Of a stretch of 7,258 bases of DNA, positions 1-7,086 are shown in pieces. The notes beneath the pieces were generated by a model. The model searched no databases and was not told the DNA's origin. It was given only the letters and a program-made list of their open reading frames with translations. The DNA is from Oscillospiraceae bacterium (GTDB lineage Bacteria; Bacillota; Clostridia; Oscillospirales; Acutalibacteraceae): NCBI GenBank assembly GCA_902796535.1, contig CADBPL010000275.1:1-7258 (forward strand), read 5' to 3'. The translations under genes and the position numbers were made by a program. Each line of letters starts with the position of its first letter. Positions within the stretch are counted from its first letter, which is position 1.

Positions 1-1323
1 CGCGCCCGCGCCCACGGCAAGCACCGTGTGAAGCTCCTCCATCATGTAAACATTGTAAAGGCATTCATGCCCGGGCAGGCACCAGCCGACGTTTTCAAGG
101 TTATCCACACAGCGGCTCTGACGATAGAGATAATAGGGCAGATAGCCGTTTTCGCACAGCGTGCGGTTGGCGTGATCGACCATGAGGCGCGCCGTGCTGT
201 CCGTTTGCAGTTCGACGTTCTCCTGCGCCACGAGACGGCTGGAGCGCTTGAGGGCGAGGACGTGCACGGTGATATTCTGCGCGCCGGAAGCGACAGCCTC
301 CCGAAGTGACGCACAAAAGCCGTTCACCGTGTCGCCGGGCAGGCCGGCGATCAGGTCGGTGTTGATCGTGCGGAAGCCGACCTCTTTGGCCAGACCGAAC
401 GCGTCCCGCGCCTGCTGCGCGGTGTGCCGGCGGCCGATGGCGCAAAGCACGGCGTCGTCGTAGGTTTGCGGATTGATGCTCACGCGCTCCACGCCGCTTT
501 GTTTAAGGGCAAGCAGCTTTTCGCGGGTGATCACGTCCGGCCGACCCGCCTCAAACGTAATTTCACGGCAGGTCGAAAGATCAAAGTGATCCCGAATGGC
601 ATTCAGCAGTTCGTCCGCCTGCTGTACGCTCAGAATGCCGGGCGTTCCGCCGCCGAAATAGACGCTTTCCAGCCGCAGCCCGATTTCCTGCGCAAGCCGC
701 CCGGTCACCTCAAGCTCTTTTTTCAGGTTTTCCAGATAGGGCGCGAGCAGCTTTTTCGCGTTCGCGTTCGTGATGGAATGGGAAACAAAGGAACAGTAGC
801 TGCACCGGCTCGGGCAAAACGGAATGGAAACATAGAGGCTGAACGATTCGGGCCTGTTCTGCGCAAAGATGGCGCGCTGCGCCCGGGCGACGGCGAGCGC
901 CAGACGGGTGCGATTCTCTGAAACGCGGAGCCTTTCGCGGAAATAAGCCTGCGCTTTTTCTTCGCCCATCTCATGGATAAGCGTATTCATCAGCTTGGAG
1001 GGACGCACCCCGGTGAGCATGCCCCAGACCGGTTCGGCGCCCGTGAGCTGCGTGAGCACCTGATACAGGCACAGCGCCAGCTCGTATTCGGCTTGTTCAT
1101 CGGAACACGGCTCGCTGACCCGCTCGTTTTCGCAGTGCCTGCCGCCGATGAAGGCGGACACGCGGTAACAAAACCCGTCCTGCCTGATCAGCTCGGTCAC
1201 GATGCGCTCCCCGTCGGCCTCCTCAGGCCCGTAAACAAGCCTGATGGGCGCGTTCGGAAAAAACATACGGCAGAGGTTTTCGATCTCATAGTGAAACGGG
1301 TGGTTGATGATACAGACCTTCAC
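1..1323 (-). CDS. hemZ: HemZ-type coproporphyrinogen III dehydrogenase-like radical SAM protein (3' end cut by window)
   Basis: This is a radical S-adenosylmethionine protein of the HemN/HemZ family, which oxidatively decarboxylates coproporphyrinogen III in oxygen-independent heme synthesis; a different role cannot be excluded, since relatives such as HemW are heme chaperones. The frame is open from a GTG at 1323 to base 1 (441 codons). Family HemZ proteins have roughly 500 residues, so some 50-60 C-terminal residues are probably outside the window. Visible motifs are a GVRPSKL block before the catalytic domain (about residue 105), the cluster-binding CPSRCSYC (C170, C174, C177, spacing CxxxCxxC), FGGGTPG at 223-229 for SAM binding, and a late PGHECLYN block typical of coproporphyrinogen dehydrogenases. 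The GTG start overlaps the stop of the upstream hydrolase gene as GTGA and has GAGGA seven bases before it. The ATG five bases upstream (1328) is in the hydrolase frame. It is the last visible gene of the operon. The call is firm for the family, less so for the reaction. Confidence 0.9.
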   Translation of the reverse strand, partial: MKVCIINHPFHYEIENLCRMFFPNAPIRLVYGPEEADGERIVTELIRQDGFCYRVSAFIGGRHCENERVSEPCSDEQAEYELALCLYQVLTQLTGAEPVWGMLTGVRPSKLMNTLIHEMGEEKAQAYFRERLRVSENRTRLALAVARAQRAIFAQNRPESFSLYVSIPFCPSRCSYCSFVSHSITNANAKKLLAPYLENLKKELEVTGRLAQEIGLRLESVYFGGGTPGILSVQQADELLNAIRDHFDLSTCREITFEAGRPDVITREKLLALKQSGVERVSINPQTYDDAVLCAIGRRHTAQQARDAFGLAKEVGFRTINTDLIAGLPGDTVNGFCASLREAVASGAQNITVHVLALKRSSRLVAQENVELQTDSTARLMVDHANRTLCENGYLPYYLYRQSRCVDNLENVGWCLPGHECLYNVYMMEELHTVLAVGAGA

Positions 1324-1955
1324 GACATTTTCCTCAGATAGCGGTTGCGCTTTTTTTCAAAGCCGATGGTGGTGGCGCGGTTATGGCCCGGAAAAACGTC
1401 GGTATCATCTTCAAACGGCAGAAACCTGTGCAGCGATTCCATCAGCTGCTCAAAATCGCCCCCGATAAAATCCGTGCGGCCGACCGTCAGGCAGAACAGC
1501 GTGTCGCCCGAATAAATCGCGCGGTTCCTGCGGTCAACAAAGCAGACGGAGCCGCGGGAGTGGCCGGGCGTGTGAAGCACCTCAAATTCCGTATCGGCAA
1601 AGGGGAGCTTCATCCCGTCGGTGAGAAGAAGATCCGCTTTCATACGGCAAACGTGCTCGGGCAGTTCGGCGTCGCCCGCCAGATTATAGGCCGGATCGGT
1701 CAGGCAAATCTCATCCTCCTGATGAATGGCGACCTGCACCGCCGGAAACAGTTCGCGCAGCCCATTCACGCCGAGGATATGATCAAAGTGGCCGTGCGTG
1801 AGTAGGATATATTTCAGTTCATAACCGTCCAGCGCCCGAACCAGCGCCTCGCTCAGCACGCCCGGGTCGATCACACAGGCCTGACGGGTCGCGTCGTCTG
1901 TCAAAACATAGCAGTTCGCGCCGTAGTCGCCCAACGGCAGCGTGATTCGATTCAT
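1320..1955 (-). CDS. MBL-fold metallo-hydrolase, glyoxalase II-like
   Basis: A 211-residue cytoplasmic metallo-beta-lactamase-fold hydrolase of the small glyoxalase II-like group; members hydrolyse thioesters or other esters, but the substrate of this one is not known. The full set of metal ligands is present: H54, H56, D58 and H59 in THGHFDH, H132 in HTPGHSRGS, D151 in YSGDTLF, and H191 in PGHN. The protein ends soon after the last ligand, so it lacks the C-terminal substrate-binding domain of classical glyoxalase II (about 250 residues) and may use a substrate other than S-lactoylglutathione. There is no signal peptide or membrane segment. It starts three bases after the dtd stop, with AAGGGA six bases before the ATG, and ends overlapping hemZ by four bases. 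A gene of this type between dtd and hemZ is, from memory, common in Clostridia, which suggests a conserved but undefined role. Confidence 0.92.
   Translation of the reverse strand: MNRITLPLGDYGANCYVLTDDATRQACVIDPGVLSEALVRALDGYELKYILLTHGHFDHILGVNGLRELFPAVQVAIHQEDEICLTDPAYNLAGDAELPEHVCRMKADLLLTDGMKLPFADTEFEVLHTPGHSRGSVCFVDRRNRAIYSGDTLFCLTVGRTDFIGGDFEQLMESLHRFLPFEDDTDVFPGHNRATTIGFEKKRNRYLRKMS
1331..1335 (-). promoter_or_regulatory. Ribosome binding site that decides the hemZ GTG start
   Basis: GAGGA lies at 1335-1331 on the minus strand, inside the last codons of the upstream hydrolase gene. It is seven bases from the GTG at 1323 and only two from the out-of-frame ATG at 1328. The spacing therefore supports GTG as the hemZ start and implies translational coupling to the upstream gene. 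Confidence 0.65.
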
Positions 1956-1958
1956 TAG

Positions 1959-2417
1959 TTATCCCTTCTTCCATGTGTCGGTATCCAAAAGAATGGTCAC
2001 GGGGCCGTCGTTAAGGAGCGTGACCTTCATATCCGCCCCGAATTCCCCCGTTTCCACCTTTGTCACGCCGTTTTCCTTCAGGAGCGCGGCGTAGCTTTCA
2101 TACAGGCGCTTCGCCTCCTGCGGCGCAGCGGACGAGGTGAACGAGGGTCGGTTGCCCTTTTTGCAATCGGCGCACAGCGTGAACTGCGACACCACCAGAC
2201 AGGCGCCGCCCTCATCGCACACCGAGCGGTTCATCTTGCCCTGCTCATCTTCAAAAATGCGCAGCTTGGCCGTTTTGGCGGCCAGCGTCTGCGCCTGCGC
2301 GTCGGTATCGCCCTCGACGACGCCGAGCAGGATCATCAGCCCCTTCTGAATGGCGCCGACGGTCGCGCCGTCCACGGCGACCTCGGCAAATTGTACGCGT
2401 TGAATGACTGCTCTCAT
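1959..2417 (-). CDS. dtd: D-aminoacyl-tRNA deacylase
   Basis: Dtd hydrolyses the ester bond of D-aminoacyl-tRNA (and glycyl-tRNA-Ala), freeing tRNA that was charged with the wrong chirality; it is a cytoplasmic homodimer. At 152 residues it has the usual family length. The start MRAVIQRV is typical, and both signature motifs are present: SQFTL at 77-81, which supplies the catalytic threonine region, and NDGPVT at 136-141, whose Gly-Pro (138-139) forms the cis-proline chirality gate. The gene begins 13 bases after the rel stop. Its Shine-Dalgarno sequence AAGGGA (2432-2427) overlaps that stop codon and lies nine bases before the ATG, so translation is probably coupled to rel. The rel-dtd order is widespread in Bacillota and fits a shared theme of tRNA charging quality. 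Nothing is missing or unusual in the protein. Confidence 0.97.
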   Translation of the reverse strand: MRAVIQRVQFAEVAVDGATVGAIQKGLMILLGVVEGDTDAQAQTLAAKTAKLRIFEDEQGKMNRSVCDEGGACLVVSQFTLCADCKKGNRPSFTSSAAPQEAKRLYESYAALLKENGVTKVETGEFGADMKVTLLNDGPVTILLDTDTWKKG

Positions 2418-2430
2418 ACGCTGTTATCCC

Positions 2431-4629
2431 TTACTTTCTTTCGACCGTCAGTACGCCGTCGATCTTCAGCATCTTGTTGATGCAGTTGTTCAGATGCTCC
2501 TTGCCGTCAACGGTGATGGTACAGTTGATGATGAACGTGCCGTCTTTGAGCGTGCGGGAATTGATGTTGGTGATCGGCACGCGCAGACCGCTGAGCATGA
2601 CGGACACGTCGGCTAAAATGCCGATGCGGTTGATGCCGGAAATAAGCAAATTGGCGTTATAGACCTCTTTTTGCGCCTTATCCCAATAGGCGTTGAGCCA
2701 GCGGTAGGGTTCGGCGCAATGCTCAATATCGGCCGGCACGTTGGTGCAGTGGCGCGAATGGATGGAAACGCCGTGGCCGCGGGTGATGAAGCCGATGATC
2801 TCATCGCCCGGCAGCGGGTTGCAGCACTGGGCGAATTTGACCAGACAGTTGTCGATGCCCTCCACCACGACGCCCTCGCTGCTTTTGATGCGCAGCTTGG
2901 GCATGATGGTCGGCGCCTCGGTTTTGGCGGCTTCGCGCACCATGCGGTTGTAATCGTCTTTGATGCGCGGCATGATCTTGCTCAGCAGAATGCCGCCGTA
3001 GCCGATCGCGGCGTAAAAATCATCCACCGAATTGCAGCGCTGCCGCTCGGCGATCTTTTCAATAAACTCGTGCATCTGCTCCTCGGGCAGATGGATGCAG
3101 GCGCGGCGCATTTCACGGTCAAACTGGTTTTTGCCCTCGACAATGTTTTCTTCGCGCCGCTCCTTTTTGAACCAGCTGCGGATCTTGCCCCGCGCTTCGC
3201 TCGTGCGCACAATGTTGAGCCAGTCGCGGCTGGGGCCCTTGCCGGGCTGGGAGGAGGTGATGATATCGACGATCTCGCCGTTTTTGACCTGATAATCGAT
3301 CGGCACGATGCGCCCGTCGACCTTGGCGCCGACCATGCGGTTGCCGACCGCCGAGTGGATGGCGTAGGCAAAGTCGATGACCGTGGCGCCGAAGGGCAGG
3401 TCGATCACATCGCCCTTGGGGGTGAACACGTAAACCTCTTCGCGGCTCAGATCGTTTTTGATGGTGGTGACGATCTCATCCACGCCGACGGCGTCGTTCT
3501 GGCTTTCGAGCACCTGACGGATCCACGCCAGCCGGTTGTCGTAGTCGCTCTTGCCGCCCTCGGTCATGTTGAGCTTGTATTTCCAGTGCGCCGCAATGCC
3601 GTATTCCGCCGTGTAGTGCATATCCCACGTTCTGATCTGCACCTCAAAGGGAATGCCCTCTTTGCTGATCACGGTCGTGTGCAGCGATTGATACATATTC
3701 GGCTTGGGGGTCGAAATATAATCCTTGAACCGGCCGGGCAGCGGGCGGAACATATCGTGGATCACGCCCAGACAGTTATAGCAGTCGATCACAGTGTCAA
3801 CAATGATGCGCACCGCGTAAATATCATAAATCTCATCAAAGGTGCGGGGTTTGGTCTGCATATACATCTTGCGGTAGATGCCATGAACGCTCTTGATGCG
3901 GCCGTCCACCTTGGCTTTGATGCCGTTTTCATCGATCCGCGCGATGATGCGCGCGCGGATATCCGCCAGAAACTCGTTGCGCTGGGTGCTTTGGCTGGCG
4001 AGCTTCTCTTCGATCTCGCGGTAACCGACCGCATCCAGATAGCTGATGGCCAGATCCTCCAGCTCCTCCTTCACCGGGCGGATACCCAAACGGTGCGCGA
4101 TGGGCGCATAGATCTCAAGCGTTTCCAGCGCCTTGTCGCGGCGTTTTTGCTCCGGCATAAAGCGCAGCGTGCGCATATTGTGCAGCCGGTCGGCCAGCTT
4201 GATGATGATCACGCGGATATCCTGCGACATGGCGATGAGCATTTTGCGCAGGTTTTCCGCCTGCTCCTCTTCTTTGGTGCGCAGCTTGATCTTGCCCAGC
4301 TTCGTCACGCCGTCGACCAGCAGGGCGACGTCCTTGCCAAAGCCGGCCTCGACCTCCTCTGTGGTAACAGGCGTATCCTCCACCACATCATGCAGCAGCG
4401 CTGCCACAAGCGATTCGGCGTCCATGCCCATGTGCGCCAGAATAACCGCCACGGCGACCGGATGGATGATGTACGGCTGACCCGACCGTCTGGTCTGGGC
4501 GCCGTGCGCCTCCTTCGCCAGCTGAAAAGCACGATCCACCGTGGCAATGCTCTCTGCGGAATAATTGCCCTCCATCAATGTTTTCAGTTCCTGATAACTG
4601 CGATCGGCTTCGTCCATATCCACACTCAT
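2431..4629 (-). CDS. relA: Bifunctional (p)ppGpp synthetase/hydrolase (long Rel/SpoT homologue)
   Basis: Rel makes (p)ppGpp from ATP and GDP/GTP when ribosomes stall on uncharged tRNA, and also degrades it; it is the main stringent-response enzyme of Gram-positive bacteria. The 732 residues show the full long-RSH architecture. The HD hydrolase domain is about 25-200, with ligands H56, H80, D81 and D147 and the E84-D85 pair. The synthetase domain is about 240-355, with the metal-site D269, RFKD at 300-303 (the form found in bifunctional rather than RelA-only enzymes), Y313 in MYQSLHT and E329 in EVQIRT. The TGS domain spans 399-459, a cysteine-rich zinc-finger region has C595, C602, C603, H624 and C628, and an ACT domain lies about 660-731. 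The motif read as PKHxYSI in many Rel proteins is IKSVHGI here (245-251). The ATG overlaps the recJ stop as ATGA, with GGAGGT eight bases upstream, so coupling to recJ is likely. Confidence 0.97.
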   Translation of the reverse strand: MSVDMDEADRSYQELKTLMEGNYSAESIATVDRAFQLAKEAHGAQTRRSGQPYIIHPVAVAVILAHMGMDAESLVAALLHDVVEDTPVTTEEVEAGFGKDVALLVDGVTKLGKIKLRTKEEEQAENLRKMLIAMSQDIRVIIIKLADRLHNMRTLRFMPEQKRRDKALETLEIYAPIAHRLGIRPVKEELEDLAISYLDAVGYREIEEKLASQSTQRNEFLADIRARIIARIDENGIKAKVDGRIKSVHGIYRKMYMQTKPRTFDEIYDIYAVRIIVDTVIDCYNCLGVIHDMFRPLPGRFKDYISTPKPNMYQSLHTTVISKEGIPFEVQIRTWDMHYTAEYGIAAHWKYKLNMTEGGKSDYDNRLAWIRQVLESQNDAVGVDEIVTTIKNDLSREEVYVFTPKGDVIDLPFGATVIDFAYAIHSAVGNRMVGAKVDGRIVPIDYQVKNGEIVDIITSSQPGKGPSRDWLNIVRTSEARGKIRSWFKKERREENIVEGKNQFDREMRRACIHLPEEQMHEFIEKIAERQRCNSVDDFYAAIGYGGILLSKIMPRIKDDYNRMVREAAKTEAPTIMPKLRIKSSEGVVVEGIDNCLVKFAQCCNPLPGDEIIGFITRGHGVSIHSRHCTNVPADIEHCAEPYRWLNAYWDKAQKEVYNANLLISGINRIGILADVSVMLSGLRVPITNINSRTLKDGTFIINCTITVDGKEHLNNCINKMLKIDGVLTVERK

Positions 4630-6668
4630 GCCGGTTCACCTCCCATACGGATGCGTTTTAAAAGGGCGGATGCGTTCAAATCGGCCCTTTTGGTTTGCTC
4701 AGGCAAAACGAGCCGCCCGCTTTCGTCTTTGAGCAGGGTGCCCAGCTCCAGCATTACTTCCACCGAAACCGCCGTCCTGCCATAATCCTCACCCTTGCTG
4801 CCCAGCCGGAAGCAGAGCGTTTCAAGGTCATATTTCCAGCCGCCCTGCGACTTGATATATTTGTATACGTCCAGCATGAATTCCCTGGACGGCAGCACTT
4901 TTTCGATTTGATCGGGCGTGAGCCGGTCGCCGCGCATCACGGCGTCAAACAGCTCCATCCCCTCAAAAACCGCTTCATCCAGCATCCCGTGGGCGCGCAC
5001 CGCCCTGATCTGAACGCTCGGCCGGACCTCGCCCATGTAAAGGTTCGGCTCGACCGACACGGCGCAGTCGATGCGGTCGCCCCTGGCAAACGGGAACTGA
5101 TCGGGCGAAACGCCGAACCGCACCGCGTTGACCCGCGCGCCGCCCTTGGAAAGCAGCAGGCGGATATGCTTGCCCTCGCCGATGGCCTGCACCGACTCGA
5201 TCCTCATGTCGATCAGCCCGAACACCGGGGAAGGGTTGCCCGCGCCGAAGGGTTCGAGCGTGGCCAGCGCAGTGAGCAGCTCGCCGTTGATCACCGACGG
5301 GTTCAGCCGGCAGTCGATGTTTAAAACGGGGCGCGGCATGACGCCGCAGGCGGCGGCATAGGCGTTGATGCGGCGGCGGAATTCCTCGATCCGGCTGCTT
5401 TGCAGGCCAAGCCCGGCCGCCAGCGTGTGGCCGCCGAACTGGATCAGACAGTCTTCACACGCCTTGAGCGCCTCATACAGCGAAAAGCCCTCGACGCTGC
5501 GGCCGGAGCCACGCGCCGTGTCGCCGTCGCGCGAAATGACGATGGCCGGGCGGCCGAACGCGTCGACGAGGCGTGAGGCGACAATGCCGATCACGCCGTG
5601 CGGCCAATCGGCCCCGTCGAGCACGATCACGCGCTGATGCCTGCGTTCGGGGTGTTCGGCCAGCTGCTGCCTGATCTGGGCGAGAATGTCGGCCTCCGCC
5701 TGATGGCGCAGCACGTTGGCGCGGTCGATCTCCTGCGCCAGCTCCAGCGCCGGCTCTTCCTCGTCGCACAGCAGCAGCCGGATGGCGCGCATTGGGCTGC
5801 CCATGCGCCCGGCAGCGTTGATGCGGGGAATGAGCGTAAATGCCAGCCCCGTGGACGTGAGAGGTTTTTCGGCGTAACCCACGGCCGCGCGCAGGGCGAC
5901 AAGCCCCGGCCGGTCGGAATGGTTGAGCATATGAACGCCGCGGTGCACGAACAGGCGGTTTTCATCCAGCAGCGGCATCACGTCGCCCACCGTGCCCAGC
6001 GCGAGAATATCGGCATACTGCCCGGCAACAGCCTCATAGTCGCCTTCCTCCAGCGCGCAAACCAGCTTGAACACGACCCCGACGCCCGCCAGATCTTTAA
6101 AAGGCAGAGCGCAATCCGCCCGGTAGGGGTCGACCACCGCCAGACAGTCGGGCAGAGCCTCGCCCACGCGGTGGTGATCGGTCACTACCAAATCGATCCC
6201 CTTCTGTCTGGCATATTCAGCCTCTTCCAGGCAGCTGATGCCGCAGTCGACCGTCACGATCAGCTTCACGTTCTTTTCGGCAAAAAAGTCGATGGTTTCT
6301 TTTTTCAGGCCGTAGCCCTCGCTGCGCTCGGGAATGCGGAACAGCACGTCGGCGCCCTGCTGCTCCAGATAGGAATACAGCAGCGCCGTTGCCGTGACGC
6401 CGTCAGCGTCGTAATCGCCGCAAATGGCGATGCGGTCAAACCGATCCAGCGCGTTTTGAATGGCGCGCACCGCCTTGTCCATATCCGGCAGCGCATAGGG
6501 AGAGGACGGCTCGACCTCGTTATAGAAAAAGGCGCGCGCCTTTTCGTCGGTGTCGATGCCGCGGGAGGAAGCGATCAGCGCGGCCAGCGGGTAGAGCTGG
6601 TTGCGTTCCGCCAGACCGGCGGCCAGCGCCTTATCGACCTTTTTAATGTTCCACAGCTTTCGGCCCAT
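4626..6668 (-). CDS. recJ: Single-stranded-DNA-specific 5'-3' exonuclease RecJ
   Basis: RecJ degrades single-stranded DNA 5' to 3' in recombination, mismatch repair and fork processing; it is cytoplasmic. The 680 residues carry all the DHH-family motifs: GDYDADG at 84-90 (D85, D87, D89), D141 in VDCGI, DHH at 164-166, the HGVIGIVASR block near 357-366, and the DHHA1 motif GGHTLAAG at 412-419 preceded by RGSGRS at 386-391. An OB-like RecJ domain follows at about 445-560. A C-terminal part of about 120 residues resembles a small winged-helix-like extension; I infer this only from its length and pattern. Family sizes known to me are 577 in E. coli and about 786 in Bacillus, so this is an intermediate Bacillota form. 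The start is set by AGGAGG (6682-6677) eight bases before the ATG. It is the first gene of the operon, downstream of a strong promoter, and its stop overlaps the rel start. Confidence 0.96.
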   Translation of the reverse strand: MGRKLWNIKKVDKALAAGLAERNQLYPLAALIASSRGIDTDEKARAFFYNEVEPSSPYALPDMDKAVRAIQNALDRFDRIAICGDYDADGVTATALLYSYLEQQGADVLFRIPERSEGYGLKKETIDFFAEKNVKLIVTVDCGISCLEEAEYARQKGIDLVVTDHHRVGEALPDCLAVVDPYRADCALPFKDLAGVGVVFKLVCALEEGDYEAVAGQYADILALGTVGDVMPLLDENRLFVHRGVHMLNHSDRPGLVALRAAVGYAEKPLTSTGLAFTLIPRINAAGRMGSPMRAIRLLLCDEEEPALELAQEIDRANVLRHQAEADILAQIRQQLAEHPERRHQRVIVLDGADWPHGVIGIVASRLVDAFGRPAIVISRDGDTARGSGRSVEGFSLYEALKACEDCLIQFGGHTLAAGLGLQSSRIEEFRRRINAYAAACGVMPRPVLNIDCRLNPSVINGELLTALATLEPFGAGNPSPVFGLIDMRIESVQAIGEGKHIRLLLSKGGARVNAVRFGVSPDQFPFARGDRIDCAVSVEPNLYMGEVRPSVQIRAVRAHGMLDEAVFEGMELFDAVMRGDRLTPDQIEKVLPSREFMLDVYKYIKSQGGWKYDLETLCFRLGSKGEDYGRTAVSVEVMLELGTLLKDESGRLVLPEQTKRADLNASALLKRIRMGGEPA

Positions 6669-6689
6669 CGCCTTCCCCTCCTGTTTTAA

Positions 6690-6708
6690 TATAATAACGT
6701 GTATTATA
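6690..6708. repeat. 19-base palindrome overlapping the recJ -10 (possible operator)
   Basis: TATAATA at 6690-6696 and TATTATA at 6702-6708 are perfect 7-base inverted repeats around the 5-base centre ACGTG. The right arm contains the whole recJ -10 hexamer, and the left arm covers the expected transcription start. A repressor bound here would block recJ operon transcription. The region is AT-rich, so chance symmetry around TATAAT is possible. The symmetry is seen directly; a regulatory role is inference. Confidence 0.35.
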
Positions 6709-6731
6709 ACACTTTATCTTGCGTTTTTCAA
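6703..6731 (-). promoter_or_regulatory. Sigma-A-type promoter of the recJ-rel-dtd-MBL-hemZ operon
   Basis: On the minus strand TTGAAA (6731-6726) is followed after 17 bases by a perfect TATAAT (6708-6703), preceded by TGT, which makes an extended -10. Transcription would start near 6696, giving a leader of about 28 bases that contains AGGAGG at 6682-6677. No other promoter is evident before the other operon genes. The assignment rests on consensus match and position; no start site has been mapped. Confidence 0.8.
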
Positions 6732-6796
6732 TATTTTCCCGCCCGCTGTCCGGCAAAATCCCAAAAAAATTTGCCAAAAATCACGCACGAAATCTC

Positions 6797-6825
6797 TTGA
6801 CACGGCAATTTGATTTTGTTATAGT
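6797..6825 (+). promoter_or_regulatory. thrS: Sigma-A-type promoter of the thrS T-box leader
   Basis: TTGACA (6797-6802) is separated by exactly 17 bases from TATAGT (6820-6825), close to the sigma-A consensus. The expected start is near 6832, directly before the T-box leader. Its -35 is 65 bases from the -35 of the divergent recJ promoter, and the two do not overlap. The bases between them (6732-6796) hold AT-rich sequence and a weak inverted repeat, with no gene. Confidence 0.82.
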
Positions 6826-7047
6826 ATTTGTTAAAGTAGATATAACCATGAAAAAGCGTTGATTCAGACTGTCTGTTTCACGGTTTCACAGCCAGAGAAT
6901 CCGCCGCGTTGGCTGAAACGGCGGGTCTGTGAACGAAGCAGCGACCCCTGATGAGCGTCGCCGAGGCTTAACAAAGATAAGGCGCACCGCACGTGCAGCG
7001 TTACGGCACAAATGAGCGGCAAAACCGTTTGAGCGGTTTTGCAATCC

Positions 7048-7086
7048 GGGTGGAACCGTGGAGCTTGTTACTGTCAGCTTCATCCC
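7048..7086 (+). promoter_or_regulatory. T-box antiterminator helix with tRNA-acceptor bulge
   Basis: GGG (7048-7050) pairs with CCC (7084-7086), and GTGGAGCT (7058-7065) pairs with AGCTTCAT (7076-7083) over eight pairs, two of them G-U. This leaves the canonical seven-base bulge TGGAACC (7051-7057). TGGA in the bulge would pair with the free UCCA end of uncharged tRNA, if the discriminator base is U. Bases 7076-7086 are also the 5' arm of the terminator, so the two structures exclude each other. Confidence 0.85.

Noticed and set aside
1326..1328. ATG at 1328 as the hemZ start
   Set aside because: In that frame it encodes only the last two residues of the MBL hydrolase (Met-Ser-stop); hemZ is in the frame of the GTG at 1323.
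2671..4785. 704-codon plus-strand open frame opposite rel and the end of recJ
   Set aside because: It shares codon register with rel and recJ, which encode complete conserved proteins; it is explained by rarity of TTA, CTA and TCA codons. It has no recognisable domain and spans a gene boundary.
5598..6689. 363-codon plus-strand open frame opposite recJ
   Set aside because: Same register effect as above over conserved DHH-motif sequence; no family is recognisable.
6690..6695. Plus-strand TATAAT as a promoter directed into recJ
   Set aside because: It is the mirror arm of the palindrome, and no TTGACA-like -35 is present about 17 bases upstream (6667-6672 is C-rich recJ start sequence).
6690..6708. 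PerR/Fur-type box at the recJ promoter
   Set aside because: The PerR consensus arms are separated by one base (TTATAAT-N-ATTATAA); here the arms are five bases apart, so the palindrome is kept only as an unassigned possible operator.
6886..7083. 65-codon minus-strand open frame inside the leader before thrS
   Set aside because: The stretch is fully accounted for by the T-box Stem I, Stem III and antiterminator on the plus strand; no good ribosome binding site or known protein pattern.
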